Origin: Buxus sempervirens | Lineage: Eukaryota; Streptophyta; Magnoliopsida; Buxales; Buxaceae | Assembly (NCBI GenBank): GCA_947561395.2 | Contig: OX387182.1 | Location: forward strand, 46,803,949-46,867,948 | Direction: 5' to 3' | Length of the DNA stretch: 64,000 nt | Shown: one piece after another, positions 13,801-24,681 of the stretch | Layout of the letters: each line of letters begins with the position of its first letter | How positions within the stretch are numbered: position 1 is the first letter of the stretch | The notes under the pieces: generated by a model | The model's input: the letters and a program-made list of their open reading frames with translations, nothing else | The model's database searches: none | Told to the model about the DNA's origin: nothing | Translations under genes and position numbers: made by a program

Positions 13801-16800
13801 ACCGATTATTTAAAATAGAGATTCCCTTAAGTACCTTATATCAGCATTACTTGATTAATATCATTGTTTTTTTATATTGTATTGAGTTATTTAAATAAAA
13901 ATTAGTCTTAAAAAGCATTTTATAAAGTTCAATTAAAATTTCTCCCTTATCCCAATGGTTTCCATATTTTCCCAAATTGTTGGCAACATTGGTACTTAAT
14001 ATATTGAACAACATTTCATCTTTCCCTCAGTGGCAATACATTTAGCTGTAATGATATTTATAGACTACTATAAGATAGAACATGCATCATATAGAAGGCT
14101 TAAGTAAAAGAAATAGAATTATGGCAATAATTGTTTTAAGAGAAAAATCAATCCAGTTTCTTCAAAATCAACAAGAATGTTTCCAGACCTCAGAGAATAT
14201 GTTTATAAGTCCAAAAATGACACAGACCAACATTACTTTCAATCCAAACATCCATCAAACCCTATCACATTCCATAAAAACCCAAATATGCATTAAACAG
14301 TAGAGTTTTTTTTTTCTTTTTTTTAAATGACGAAAAGATCCAAACTTGCCTTAAAAGCTTCAAAATGCATCAAAAGACTTTTGAACAGTCCCCACACTCA
14401 AAACTTTTTAAATCCGTATGAATATACACAAAAATGTATACTTCTGGCCGTGAAACGATTCATATCATTTATATGGCTTGCTGAAGCTTAGTTCCAGGAA
14501 TTATTTTCAGATCTAGATACCATAATACTGAGTTAGCTTCACTAATCATAACATATGAGAAGAATGCAGAACAAGTATAATGAGAGAGAAATACAAGGTA
14601 AACTAAAGTAGGTTGGAGTATTTCAGACTACGTCTAGTCTTGGCCAGGATAGCTATCTTTTTGTTCAGTCAATCTGAATGGAATATCCACGACTGTGTTT
14701 GATAACCCATCAGAAGTGCAAGTTTCATCCAAATAGAAGTTTGTTGATATGAAATTCTGCTACCTTAAGCTCCATCCCTCCCTTTCAAGCTTCCTGACTT
14801 TGGAATAAATTTACAAGCTGCTACTTCACCTACTTCACGATAAAGCACATTCGTGATTTTACATTATGTGAATAATTAAAATAATTCACATGTGCTGTAT
14901 CTGTACATACACTTGTATGTCTATTTATATATGATTCTATGGCTTTCTAGATGCACAATTAATGGACTTTGGGGGGTTGGCTCAATAACATTACAGGGCC
15001 AAGTCCAGCTTATAACTAATTGAGCCTAAGACCTTTGAATTGTAAAGAGTGACAGCTAAGCTTTATCTCACTATAGATAACTGAACCTAAGCTTAACCCA
15101 AGGTTTACAAGCTTCAGTGAGCTGTCAACAATCCACTTGAGCTCAATAATTAGGCTCAATATATTTAATCTTATGTTAGTTTTAAAATAAAATAGTATTT
15201 TTTTTACCATATATATGTATATTTTCAAACTCAGATTTTGTAGATTTACGATTAATACAACTTATGCTTGCGTGGCCAAATTATTATTTTGAATTGAGCC
15301 AAACTTTAATGAGCCAAGCCTGAGCCTTCATTAAAGTTTACAATCCTGAGCTTAGCTAGGCAAAAGCTCCGCTTCACTCAGCTTATTTAGTGACCTAAGC
15401 CCAAGCTAAACTTACTTTTAAATTGGAAAAAAAAAAATTGGACCTGAAGAGTCCCAAATTGGAAGGATAATTTTGAAATGCCTTGTCAAAAAAGAGAAGA
15501 AAATAAATATAAAAAAACATGCTTGTTTTCACAATCATCCCATCAAATTCAAGCCCTTTATATATCATGCCAAAAAGAATGAGAATGTACATATATGAAA
15601 AGATAGATGTCTAAAACTTACTTTATGTTGGGCTTAACAGGTTCAATACCACGTGCACGTAGATCAGCATCCTTATTATCAAAAAAACCTTCAGGAAGAG
15701 CACCCTTTACTTGCTTAACTTCTTTTCCAACAGTTCTTCCAGATGTCTGAAGCTCGGTAGCAGGTTTACTTTCATTAATACTTTTCATCTCCATGGCATC
15801 AACATTGAATGATACACCTCTTTGTTTCTCCAAATCAGAACTTTTCCTATTTACACTTACAGGGGAAGAAGAATCAGAATCCACTAACTTGACAAAAGCA
15901 TGGGGAGCACTTGATTCAATCTCGCCTCCAGTCCCTGGACGCAGATACATATTACAAAATTGCAATGAGTTACTACTCAAAAATCATAGTGTGCCAGACC
16001 CAATCATAATTCTAAAGATGTGGTATAACAAAACACTGCTTAAGAAATTAAAGATCACAAAGAACCATTCCAAAATCACCAGAAAAAAAAGGACTTGTGA
16101 AAATGAACCCAAAAAGAGTTTTAAACCAAAACAAATAGTCAAATACATGTGGAAGAGTATAAGACTATTGAAGCTGCAACATATAGAAACTAGGTAGAAT
16201 CAGGTAGTTTTACGATACGCCTATTATATTCATGATAAGTGCTTCATTAAGCACAGTACAACATTCCAAGTCTTCAGCATGTTTCTCTAAAATTTTAGCC
16301 AGAGACATCATGTGGAACAAAATATATTACAACTCCCTTCAGTTCAGGACAACTTAGCTGCTGGTACACCTATTTGGCATGAGAAAATGTATCAGCTCTT
16401 TTCTGTGAGGTCAGATGGTGCCTCTTTTTTTTTTTCTTTTCCCTGATCGCTTTCTTTTTAAACTTTCACAATGGACCCAACCAATGACTTCCTTACACAA
16501 AAGTGGTAAAGAAAATTTCAGACTGTTTTAGAGAAAACATAGGAGGAAAGATGAGGTATCACAAAAATAATCAAAGCAGTCCTAATTTTGGAATGTTAAA
16601 TAACAACTGAAGACAAGAACTAGCTTCTTAATTATAGTACAAAGAAAGAGATACACTTTCTAGAACCAAAAGGAAAACCAAAAAAAAACATTTTCAATAC
16701 AATAAATTAATAAAGAAACCAATACAAATCAAGAGATCATGATCAAGCAAATAAAACCAATGCTCAACAATAAAGCATGAGGCAGGGCATTATACTTGAC

Positions 16801-19800
16801 TAGTTGAAATAAGAGTAGAGCTTGAGATTTAAGCTTTGCAGGTATCTAATTACGTCCATTTCTCTTTTCCAAGAGAAGCACATTGCCTACAAATTACACA
16901 CAACACTTTGAGGGGAAACTTTACAAGTTCAAATTTCAAGGACAAATGAAAAGTTAACATTATGCAACAAGGACAGTTCTTAGTACTGAAAAAAATGAAC
17001 TTTCACGCACAAAGAAAGACAAGCTTGCAGATCATCTACAAGATCCTTAAATCATAAGCAATTATGTATTTATGGGTGATTATGCATATATGCAAATATC
17101 AATATGAATGCTTATGTATATTGACCCTGAAATCATATTTCACTGCAATTAAGCCAGAAAATTCTATATGTATGCCTAGATATCTATGCAATTTCTATTC
17201 TTTCCTTAAAATGGAGTAAGGAAACCAATCTTCCATGATAAGTCTTGAAGGCTGAATTTCATAGGTTTCCATGAAAACGGTATATGGCGCTCAATGTGAA
17301 ACTGCCTCCAGCTCCACCTTTCATAAATAAAAAGCCCATCTTTAGTGATGGCAAAATTTAAAACGTGGTAGAAGGGAAGATATCACCACTTTGCAAATAT
17401 GAGAATTTTGGAACAATGTGAGGGAACTATCCATGTTGCTACAAAAAGTTGGATAAATTGGAACTATTGGAAAAACGGGTGGAATTTACATTGAAACACG
17501 AAAAAACAATGTTTTTTTTACACCAAAAATAAAAAGCAAAATATTAAAATACTTATCAATATGAAACATGCAAACAATTTCTAAAGAAAAATATATATTT
17601 CTGCACAACATGATGCGTTATAACACTCATAAATCGTCCTCATGACCATGAACAACTACAAAATTAATACAACTCAAAAAAAATGAAAATATAATTGAAA
17701 TTTGAGACTCATAATCACAGTGATTTTTTTCTAGCTCCAAATTGCTGTACTTTTGTTAGAAGGCTGTGGAAATTTTGGCATATTCAACTTGTTTAATTTA
17801 ATCCACTATTTCTTTACGAAATCATGCCAAGGAAACAAATTATTAAATCATTAATTCGAACAATTTTTTAGCTAAATATAAAGAAATAAAATATAATAAA
17901 TATAAAGAAGAATAAAATGAAATCGTACTCAAATCGTGTTTGTTAATTGCTTCATAAATAAAAAGCCAAAGCACATTTAATTCCTTCAAATCTTCCACTA
18001 AAACAAGTCTGATTTTCAAAAGGAACAGTTTAAACAGTTAATAAATAGCTCTAAAGCATTATATTTCCAGAAAAAAAAATTATAGGGTTTTGAGGATGTA
18101 AAAGCTGCCAAACAAGGGAATCATGTGAAATTTTGGTCAATATATCCTCTACGGAATGATGTTTGTAAAAATATGCTGCATTTGGCCAATATCTCAAGTA
18201 AAATTTGAAAATTCATAATATGAAATGGAACAGGGGCAGTTTTAATTTTTAATTCTTATTATTAAATGTGCATGCATGCCCTAATGTGTAAGTACAAAAA
18301 AGGGTGGCACAAATAGCAATCCTAAAATAGAACAAAATCTGAATTCATTGCCTATCCACATTGAAAGCATATGATTAAACAGCTGCTCTCCAAATCATGA
18401 AGAAAATAAAAAAAAGTCTAATCTATTAATTGCATAGCCACTGGATCCCATTTAAGAGAAAAACATATTGCTAAACTTTAAGTGAATAAAGGTCCACCTG
18501 AATAAGATATCTAGCACCAATGAAGTTATTACTGTAGAATAATTTTCCACCACTTCAAAAATCCTTCAATTCCTTTACATCAAATAGTCCCATAGATAAC
18601 CAAAAGGCGCATATTGGACGGTAAATTTCCTTTGCTATGGCTTTTCCTCCAATTAAGGAGCTCTTCAGGATTAGTAGGCATGATTCATTGACTCCAAAAT
18701 TGACTCTGCATATCAAAAGCTCTAGAATCAATATATGTGATATGCTATCAGCAAGTCAGCCTCTGACAAATAAAAGGCTGCAGCTATGACACATCTTCCA
18801 CCCCTTACTAACAAGATAGGGTTAAGACCTTGTTGAGAGTGGTGATCCACATAAAAATGCTACCTTTTTAGGAATGAGGAAATTCCAAAATAAACAACAG
18901 TGAGCTAAATGAAACTCCTATTGCCACCCAGAAAGGAATAAAGAGTTGACCAAGAACTACCCAAATCCCAAACCCACCTTTGACTCTTTGGGCATTTGGA
19001 CTTTACCTGAAAATATTAGTAAGCATGAGTAGCCATATCAAACAATGATCTTCAAAACTCATGGTTTCAAGAATGCCAACCGTCCATGATCAGCAACTTA
19101 CTAATACAAGCATCTCAGGAGGAAGCCACCAAGTAAGATCTAGGAATTGGGAATTGTGAGGTTTTCCCACAAAGCATGTATCTAGCCAATCTTAATTTAT
19201 TACACTATGCAGCCACAAAGTAAAAGCTGCAAATCAAGTTTCTTAAAGACTAGAGATCTCTTTCCAAAAACTCAGTCCACTGGTACCTATGTATGCTCTA
19301 GGACTCAAAACTCCAGGGTTACAGCCATATTGTTTGCTGATAAGTCTTCTCCACATACTCCCTTTTACTACTCCAAATCACAATAACCATTCACCCAAAA
19401 GATCAACTTTAAAATTAAATAATTTCCCCAGCTCCCTTTTGGTTTGAAAATTCCATCCCTACATACTAAAAGACATTTCTTACAGCTAATACCACTCAAA
19501 ACACAATCAATCTTCAGTTTTCCTATTATATTTACTGCGGAACTTGAGACCTGAAAAACTAACAAAAATAATGTATATAGATTAGACAAGAAATTTCCAA
19601 TCAGTATGGTTTTCCCGCTCTGATAGGTACTTATGTTTCCATGCAGTCAACTTCTTTTCCGATCTTTCAGCAATTTTGTCTAAAGATGTCATATTCTTTT
19701 CGGAAATGCCAAGAGGGATAAACAAGTAAAGATCAATATTCCGCAACCAGATTTTCATCTCAAATTGTTCTCTGGACTTTTTATCAACATGAGGTGACCG

Positions 19801-22211
19801 TAACACATTATATAACACTAGTGATTCAGGCAATCCAATCTTCCATAGCAGTTATGCCCCCACGTCCTGGCACCATGAATAGAACACCTATTTTCACTAG
19901 ATACCCACATAAAGATCAATATTCAATTATTCAGTACCCAGCAGTGATCCCACCAGACGACCCAGCACCGTTAATAGATGGTCAAGGTTCGCTACCTCCC
20001 CAACACCATATAATGCAATCTTGTTCTATTTTAATTTCAAATCAACTACCCAAAACCATAAAAAATGATGCATGTCAGCACCAAAAGATGAGAATGGGAA
20101 GCACTAGAAGAAGTCAAAATACTATTCACAAATGGAATACAAGAGACAATAATAACTCCAAACCCTGAGACGTGACTGTCATACATCGAGGGATATATAC
20201 AGATATTTAAAACAATAGGTGCTCGTAACTCTTCCACCAAATGATTTCTTAAGAAAAAATCATAATTGCAACCTGAAAGCAAAAGTAGAACAACAAACAG
20301 AAATTTCAGGAACTTAATCATAAATTTCCTTTGAAATGGAATTTTCACATAATGCTATGATTACAAAACGGTCACAATCCTTCTTAGATAATGAGAAACA
20401 TAACTTACATAAATGGCTTCTCACTATCACAGTCAAAGAGTTCTCTACTACAAGTAATCAGATATATTTCAAAGATCAAATAAAAAAATAATTTATGTGA
20501 TGGAAAAAAAATGAAAACCATATACTAGATGTGAAAAATTCACAGAACACAAAAAAATTCGTGGATAAAAAATTACCAATTCTTTGCCGCTTCACAGCTT
20601 GGCTATCAAAAAAATCTTCTGCCAACATGGATGATGATCGAGGCTTTTGGAACTCCATTGGAGGAGCTGGTTTAGGTTTATGCAACTCAGTGGAGCTATC
20701 GGGCTTGTTTTGAGGTAAGTTATTAGGGACTTCACGTTTTATGTTGTTATTGCCACTCAATCCAGCTGCAGTAGCTTTGAAGTTTTGAATTGCCTGCGGC
20801 AATACAAGCATCCTTCTGTCAATAGATGCAAATAAATCTCCTACAAATAAAAGAAAGAAACAGTCTAGCAGGTGTGAAGAAAAGATATGAACCAGAATAT
20901 TTTTTATAACAATGCCCTCCCTGATTGTTACAAGTTCCCAATTTTAGCCACTACAAGTATTTGATTTTTGCATGAAGGCTTACAAGCCAAAAGTATGAAT
21001 AGAGAATGTTTTGTATGAATGGCATGTAACAATGGACTAGCTCACCTCATGATGTTTACGAGAAGCTTGATGTGCAGGCCAGAGGGACTCAGATTTCAAA
21101 ATGACATCACAAACTCTGCAGACTAGTTGATCAGATTCATTGTACCTATGCAAAGAAAAACATATATTGATAACTAAAAAAATATTCAATCAGAAATTGT
21201 TAGTCCTCATTACTTATTTCACTTATTCTTACCTTTGAAGGAAATATAAAATTCGAACAGCATAGATTTAAGGACAAAGTTATGTATAGAGTAAGAACTA
21301 AGTCATGTATAGAGTAAGAACAAAGATCTGTCTATAGTAGAAGTGCATGAAGCTGGGTCACAGATCTGGGGAGACATCTACTCCAAATGGCATACGATTT
21401 GGCAAACCCAACTTGCCCGTATGTACGTTAACTACGAATTTAAAGGTTTCAAATGTTATCTAGGCAACCGTTTGTTTGAATCCCTTGGGTTTTCTATTTC
21501 TAATTATTTTCTCTAGATTTTATCAAAACATATAAAATTAAGTAATTAAGAAAAACACATTAAAAATACATATTGACAACTAAAAATATATATATTGATA
21601 ACTAAAAAAAGATTCAATCAGAGATCTACAGTCCTATTTATTTAATTTCACTTATTCTTACTTTTGCAGGAAATAGAAAATTCAAACAACATAGATATAC
21701 GGACAAAGTTATGTATAGAGTAAGAACAAAGTTATGTATAGACTCTAGAGTAAGAACAAAGATCCAGGTAGAGTAAAAGCAAAAGAAGCTGGGCTTACTG
21801 ATCTGGGGAGACATTACTCCACATGTTGTACAATTTGGCAAACCCTACTTACCCATGTGTACGTTAACTAGAAATTTAAAGGTTTTGAATTTTATCCAGT
21901 CAATCGTTTCTTTGAATCCCTTGGGTTTTCTGTGTCTAATTATTTTCTCTGGATTTTATCAAAATATATAACATTAACTAATTAAGAAAAACTCGTTAAA
22001 ATTCAAATGATTCTGGAAACACCGTACAACATGAATGCATAGTCATTCAGGCAGCCCATTACTAATAAATATTATACTTTGAATCTAGTATCCACATATA
22101 TTGTATTCTCGCATACCTTACAAGAGGAGAATCCAAGCGCTTCTCCCGTTTTTGTGCAGCGTCCTTTAATTTAGCACGATACAGTGCCTTCTTCCTTGCT
22201 TGAGCATCCAT
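4825..22211 (-). CDS. ZNF830: ZNF830-like C2H2 zinc finger nuclear protein, 7 exons, complete
   Basis: Coding exons (minus strand, 5' to 3'): 22211-22117, 21145-21046, 20793-20577, 15934-15622, 5336-5261, 5154-5108, 5005-4825. All junctions are GT-AG, phases agree, and the total is 1029 nt, giving 342 aa plus TAA. The start [33 protein letters not shown] and the RKHHE/AIQNFKA junction are typical of plant ZNF830/CCDC16 orthologues. One matrin/U1-type C2H2 finger spans residues 41-64 (C41, C44, H57, H63/H64). [19 protein letters not shown] lies before a coiled-coil stretch (about 242-300), and an acidic Ser/Glu/Asp tail ends AVDWRAKHI. An in-frame ATG sits one codon upstream (22212-22214). Family members are nuclear and tied to pre-mRNA splicing and genome stability; the role here is inferred. 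Intron 4 is 10.3 kb because of an antisense chromovirus, and intron 3 is 4.6 kb. Confidence 0.93.
5337..6674. other. Left part of ZNF830-like intron 4
   Basis: Intronic sequence between the exon 5 acceptor and the inserted chromovirus. AT-rich, with no conserved protein seen. Together with 13641-15621 it is the pre-insertion intron of roughly 3.3 kb. Confidence 0.8.
6675..7110 (+). repeat. Chromovirus 5' LTR, 436 bp, with duplicated TATA segment
   Basis: Compared with the 3' LTR it carries an 86-bp tandem duplication (6831-6916 and 6917-7002). Each copy contains GGCTATAAAAGCC, so this LTR has two TATA boxes (6862-6867 and 6948-6953). It lacks an 8-bp TTATTTTG-type insertion and a TTC expansion that the 3' LTR has. 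Confidence 0.92.
7115..7126 (+). other. Primer binding site (initiator tRNA-Met)
   Basis: TGGTATCAGAGC, complementary to the 3' end of plant initiator tRNA-Met, begins 4 nt after the LTR terminal CA. This is the usual minus-strand priming site of many plant Ty1/copia and Ty3/gypsy elements. Confidence 0.93.
7127..8534 (+). other. Chromovirus untranslated leader
   Basis: About 1.4 kb of CT-rich sequence between primer site and gag. Several open frames occur (e.g. 6983-7465, 7598-8059) but are Ser/Leu/His-rich from CT-rich repeats and match no family I recognise, so I treat the stretch as leader. It would hold dimerisation/packaging signals in a live element. Confidence 0.6.
8535..9615 (+). 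pseudogene. gag: Chromovirus gag (broken)
   Basis: The N-terminus [15 protein letters not shown] at 8535 is followed by a Gln-rich stretch, then the frame moves from 8535-8726 to 8707 onward. A TAG at 8917-8919, probably from CAG by C-to-T change, interrupts RLDP/VFTKWL. The retrotransposon-gag core ([42 protein letters not shown]) lies at 8920-9300. A CCHC zinc knuckle ([14 protein letters not shown], 9553-9594) ends the region. It would form the virus-like particle and bind RNA. One frameshift and one stop make it non-functional. Confidence 0.9.
9616..10534 (+). pseudogene. Chromovirus aspartic protease and linker (broken)
   Basis: The frame shifts at about 9605 relative to gag and continues with an acidic linker. 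It then enters a retropepsin domain with catalytic Asp-Ser-Gly at 9896-9904 ([13 protein letters not shown]) and the flap-side motif [18 protein letters not shown]. The frame runs on to the pre-RT segment ([18 protein letters not shown]) and stops at TAG 10532-10534. A further frameshift precedes the RT frame. The protease domain itself is uninterrupted. Confidence 0.88.
10548..12056 (+). pseudogene. Chromovirus reverse transcriptase, RNase H and integrase zinc domain
   Basis: The 502-residue frame carries RT motifs [35 protein letters not shown] and the catalytic YFDD at 10941-10952. Next come an RNase H domain ([37 protein letters not shown]) and the HH part of the integrase HHCC finger ([14 protein letters not shown]). 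A TGA at 12054-12056 stands where the second zinc-binding Cys would be, and the frame continues beyond it. The first RT residues are lost in a frameshift near 10570. The long open RT-RNase H stretch suggests fairly recent decay. Confidence 0.93.
12116..13309 (+). pseudogene. Chromovirus integrase core and chromodomain
   Basis: A frameshift near 12135 separates this frame from the upstream zinc domain. The catalytic D,D35E triad is present: D at 12194-12196 ([12 protein letters not shown]), D at 12317-12319 (VSDRDVRF), E at 12425-12427 ([12 protein letters not shown]). A GPF..L-type C-terminal fold precedes a chromodomain-like segment ([17 protein letters not shown]), which in this family steers integration. 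The frame runs to within the 3' LTR start (stop 13307-13309). Confidence 0.92.
13264..13272 (+). other. Candidate polypurine tract of chromovirus
   Basis: A short purine run (CGGGAGAG) directly precedes the 3' LTR, as expected for plus-strand priming. It is short for the family. Confidence 0.5.
13273..13640 (+). repeat. Chromovirus 3' LTR, 368 bp
   Basis: Same ends as the 5' LTR. It has a single TATA (13468-13473), an extra TTATTTTG-like 8-bp segment and a longer TTC microsatellite (13555-13583). Flanked on the right by the TTTTT target-site duplication. Confidence 0.93.
13641..15621. other. Right part of ZNF830-like intron 4
   Basis: Intronic and AT-rich with no ORF of note. From about 14,990 to 15,420 the GAGCCTAAG/CCTGAGCC/AAGCTCCGC-type words occur in both orientations, as in degenerate hAT elements, but ends are not clear. 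Confidence 0.6.
19370..19746 (-). pseudogene. LINE reverse transcriptase C-terminal fragment
   Basis: Minus-strand translation gives [20 protein letters not shown]. After a frameshift near 19,590 it gives [19 protein letters not shown] then VNIIGKL. This matches the order of the plant LINE motif (W+...EKKL..WK.+YLS..GR.TLI.SVLSNLP.Y.LSLF..P..V...IE+L). It is short, frame-shifted and intronic, so a dead fragment. The assignment rests on motif order only. Confidence 0.55.
19750..19842 (-). pseudogene. rps10: Mitochondrial-type ribosomal protein S10 (rps10) fragment
   Basis: The minus strand reads [15 protein letters not shown] then [16 protein letters not shown], very like the C-terminal part of plant mitochondrial uS10 (known pattern [25 protein letters not shown]). 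It runs straight into the LINE-like sequence, so only about 31 codons remain. It looks like a nuclear copy of a mitochondrial gene segment joined to a retroelement inside another gene's intron. A source in a nuclear-transferred rps10 gene is equally possible. Confidence 0.6.
21161..22000. repeat. Tandem duplication (~0.41 kb x 2) in ZNF830-like intron 1
   Basis: Unit 1 (about 21161-21570) and unit 2 (about 21587-22000) share GATAACTAAAAAAA, TTATGTATAGAGTAAGAAC, GATCTGGGGAGACAT, TACGTTAACTA and CCCTTGGGTTTTCT in the same order. Small indels and many substitutions show it is not recent. Within each unit the TATGTATAGAGTAAGAACAA motif is itself doubled. Confidence 0.85.
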
Positions 22212-22214
22212 CAT

Positions 22215-23006
22215 AACATAAAAAATTAAAAGAACAATGCTATGAACATGAGACCAACCCAGCTCCTTACTGCACAAAGACAGAAAGCAAGCACATTCAC
22301 AACTCCTGGAAACAAGCATTCATGGATGTCGCATTGAACAAGGAGTCGTAATAGAAAAATTAGCACATAAAAATCAAAAGCAAGAACCACATTAATTATT
22401 ATTAAAAAATAGACTGTCAGAACTGAGATTCTAAACAGATTACTACATAAACTGTAATGATAATAATAAATTAAAAGCAAACAGAGACTAGATTGTTTGT
22501 TCTGAATTAGAGTTTCTTACATCAAAATCAAAACTGTCTATAGTAAAAATAAATGGATTGATAGATAAAAAACAATAATTAAGCCAGTGAATTAGGTCGT
22601 TTCAAATCGACTTGCTCCTCGCTGGACGAAACAAACAAGTTACAGGTGTTTCTCGAGAGAATAAAAAAGGGTAATTGCAATGAGACTATGAGACAGAGAG
22701 AGAAATTTACAGGTGTCTTCAGATTCCTCGATTCATATACAAATGAACTATAAGCCTCTCGTAGGATAGTGTTTTGCTTCCGAATCAAATAGCAAACAAA
22801 AACCCCAATCGTGAAGAGAGAATAAATTGGTTAATCAATAACCACCGAGGGTTTTCTTTGTCCTCGATGGACTTGGGTAAGGAAACAACGAGATTACATA
22901 AACGAAGGAAAACGACCCCCACCCCAGTGGTCAGGGTTTGCTATGGCATCAATCGAATCATGGTTTATCCCAACCCGACCCAAACCTACCTCCAAACTCA
23001 ACTTTC
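22215..23006 (-). promoter_or_regulatory. Upstream region of ZNF830-like gene (5' UTR/promoter, unresolved)
   Basis: Sequence upstream of the minus-strand start codon. I see no clear TATA box and cannot fix the transcription start; a 5' UTR intron is possible because the 22.2-22.8 kb stretch is AT-rich. From about 22,970 repetitive DNA begins. Confidence 0.35.
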
Positions 23007-23012
23007 GGCTGC

Positions 23013-23085
23013 GTTTGGGATTGCTTAATTAGGCATTAATTTCAACATTTATTAATTAGGCATGCCTAATTAAGCAATCCCAAAC
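23013..23085. mobile_element. 73-bp perfect inverted-repeat MITE
   Basis: Arms 23013-23036 and 23062-23085 are perfect 24-bp inverted repeats around a 25-bp centre. The left arm is preceded by GGCTGC, giving the same GGCTGCGTTTGG terminus as the adjacent PIF/Harbinger element. The matching GCAGCC on the right is absent, replaced by TAA and the neighbour's start. Confidence 0.7.
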
Positions 23086-23373
23086 TAAGGCTGCGTTTGG
23101 TAACGCTTTTCGGAAGTATTTTTTTGCTTTTGAAAGCAAAAAATTGCTTTTAAAAGCAAAAGTACCGTTTGGTAATGCACACGAGAAGCAATTTACTAAA
23201 AGCAAAGAAGCAATTTTATTGCTTTTCACCAGAAGCAACAAAACGTTGCTTCTCAATTTTTTTACAAAATTGCTTTATTGCTTTCAAAACCCCTTGATAC
23301 CCTATTGCTTTATTCTTATATTAAAGATGATTCATCTACACTCACTTAAGAAGCAACAACGTATTGTTATTGC

Positions 23374-23801
23374 TAGAGCCAGCAAAATGCCACCCGACCC
23401 GACGGGTCAACCCGATTATAAATGGGTTGAGTTGACCCGTTTATTAATTGGGTTGGGGTTTCCCCAACCCGCCAGTAATCGGTTCAACCCGATTATGACC
23501 CACCAACCCAATGGGTAACCCGATTTAAAAAAAAAAAAAAAAGATGGCAAAAGTATCATGTTTCGACCCGATTAACCCCAAAACCCGACCCGAACCTGAT
23601 ACAACCCGATCCAATTAATCCCCAACCCTATTTTAATAATATTTTTTGAAAAATAAAAATAAAAATAATAATAAACGAGTTGGCGGGTTGGGTTTGGGTT
23701 GGGGGTTTTCCAACCCGCCTTAATTTAGTCCAACCCAATTATGACCCGATTAACCCCAACCCAATTATGACCCGACCCAACCCGACCCGTTACTAGCTCT
23801 A
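23374..23801. mobile_element. hAT-type MITE nested in PIF/Harbinger element
   Basis: Starts TAGAGCCAGCAA, ends TTACTAGCTCTA, and is flanked by perfect 8-bp GTTATTGC duplications (23366-23373, 23802-23809). The interior consists of dispersed GACCCGACCCG/CAACCCGATTATGACCC words in both orientations, as in plant hAT MITEs. No ORF. Confidence 0.88.
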
Positions 23802-23837
23802 GTTATTGCTTGTTGTGCATTACATAATTTTATCAGA

Positions 23838-24032
23838 ATGCAAGCACATGAAGATAATTTATTCACAGAATTTGAAGATGAGAAAATGGTGGTCGAAGAT
23901 GAGCTAGTAGGTTTAAGTTCAGAACAACCCATAGAGATTGATGTGACGGCTAGATCTCGACGAAAGATGTCAGAATTAAGAGACTCAATTGCACGTAGAC
24001 TAGCTAGTGCATATGGATTAGCACAATGGTGA
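23838..24032 (+). pseudogene. PIF/Harbinger transposase C-terminal remnant
   Basis: A 64-residue frame ends with an acidic stretch and IDVTARSRRKMSELRDSIA then RRLASAYG. This resembles the C-terminal R(D/N).(L/I)A...(F/W) tail of plant Harbinger transposases or their Myb-like partners. The catalytic domain is gone, and the match is weak but fits the host element. Confidence 0.5.
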
Positions 24033-24339
24033 ATGTAATTAAATGACTATTTTATGAATCTTTTATAATATTGAACTTATATTTTTGAGTATATTTCTAA
24101 GTACAATACATAAATTGTGTACAATACTTTTATGGAAGCAAAAAGTAATTTCTATGTTACTGCAATTACCAAACATGCTTTTTTGCTTCTTAGAAGTAAA
24201 GCAAAAGTTTACCAAACGCATTTGCTTCAAGAAAAGATCTTTCAAAAAGCATAAAATTGCTTTTTTGCTTTCTTGCTTTTAGAAGCAAAAAAGCAAAAGC
24301 GTTACCAAACGCAGCCTAAGACTTCATCTCATTACCAAA

Positions 24340-24590
24340 AAAAAAAAAACTAAGACTTCATCTATTAAAATATATTTCATATATATCACATAGACAAAAT
24401 ACATATTTTATTAATAAATATATTATTAATTTATATTTCATTTAAAAACGTTCATATTTTTGCATTTTATATAGTACAACCCGGTTAATCCTAACCCCTC
24501 TCCCCAAATCCAAATACCAACCAGATGGAGCAGGTTAGGATTTGTCAAAACCTGCCCCAAACTTGCCCCATTATCATCCCTAATTATATT
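24340..24590. repeat. hAT-like repeat, family copy 1
   Basis: AATACATATTTTATTAATAA...TACAACCCGGTTAATCC...CTTGCCCCATTATCATCCCTA. The same order of words recurs at 47280-47541. Its right end resembles the reverse of a TAGGGATGATAATGG hAT terminus. The left end is unclear. Confidence 0.5.
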
Positions 24591-24681
24591 CTATCTATCT
24601 ATACAATATTTAATTTATAATGACAAAGGTTCATGTCCATTGCGATCTTTGCCTGCCTCCCACGATGCATGACATGCAGGA

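Larger units (their letters stand above)
15935..20576. other. ZNF830-like intron 3 (4.6 kb)
   Basis: Mostly AT-rich non-coding sequence between canonical GT (20576) and AG (15935) ends. The only recognisable contents are the LINE and rps10-like fragments at 19.4-19.85 kb. Confidence 0.8.
23089..24316 (+). mobile_element. PIF/Harbinger-type deletion derivative
   Basis: Terminal inverted repeats GGCTGCGTTTGGTAACGC / GCGTTACCAAACGCAGCC, flanked by TAA on both sides (23086-23088, 24317-24319), the trinucleotide duplication typical of PIF/Harbinger and Tourist MITEs. Subterminal AAAAGCAA/TTGCTTTT words repeat many times in both orientations. It holds a transposase C-terminal remnant and a nested hAT MITE. 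Without the insertion it is about 0.8 kb. Confidence 0.88.
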
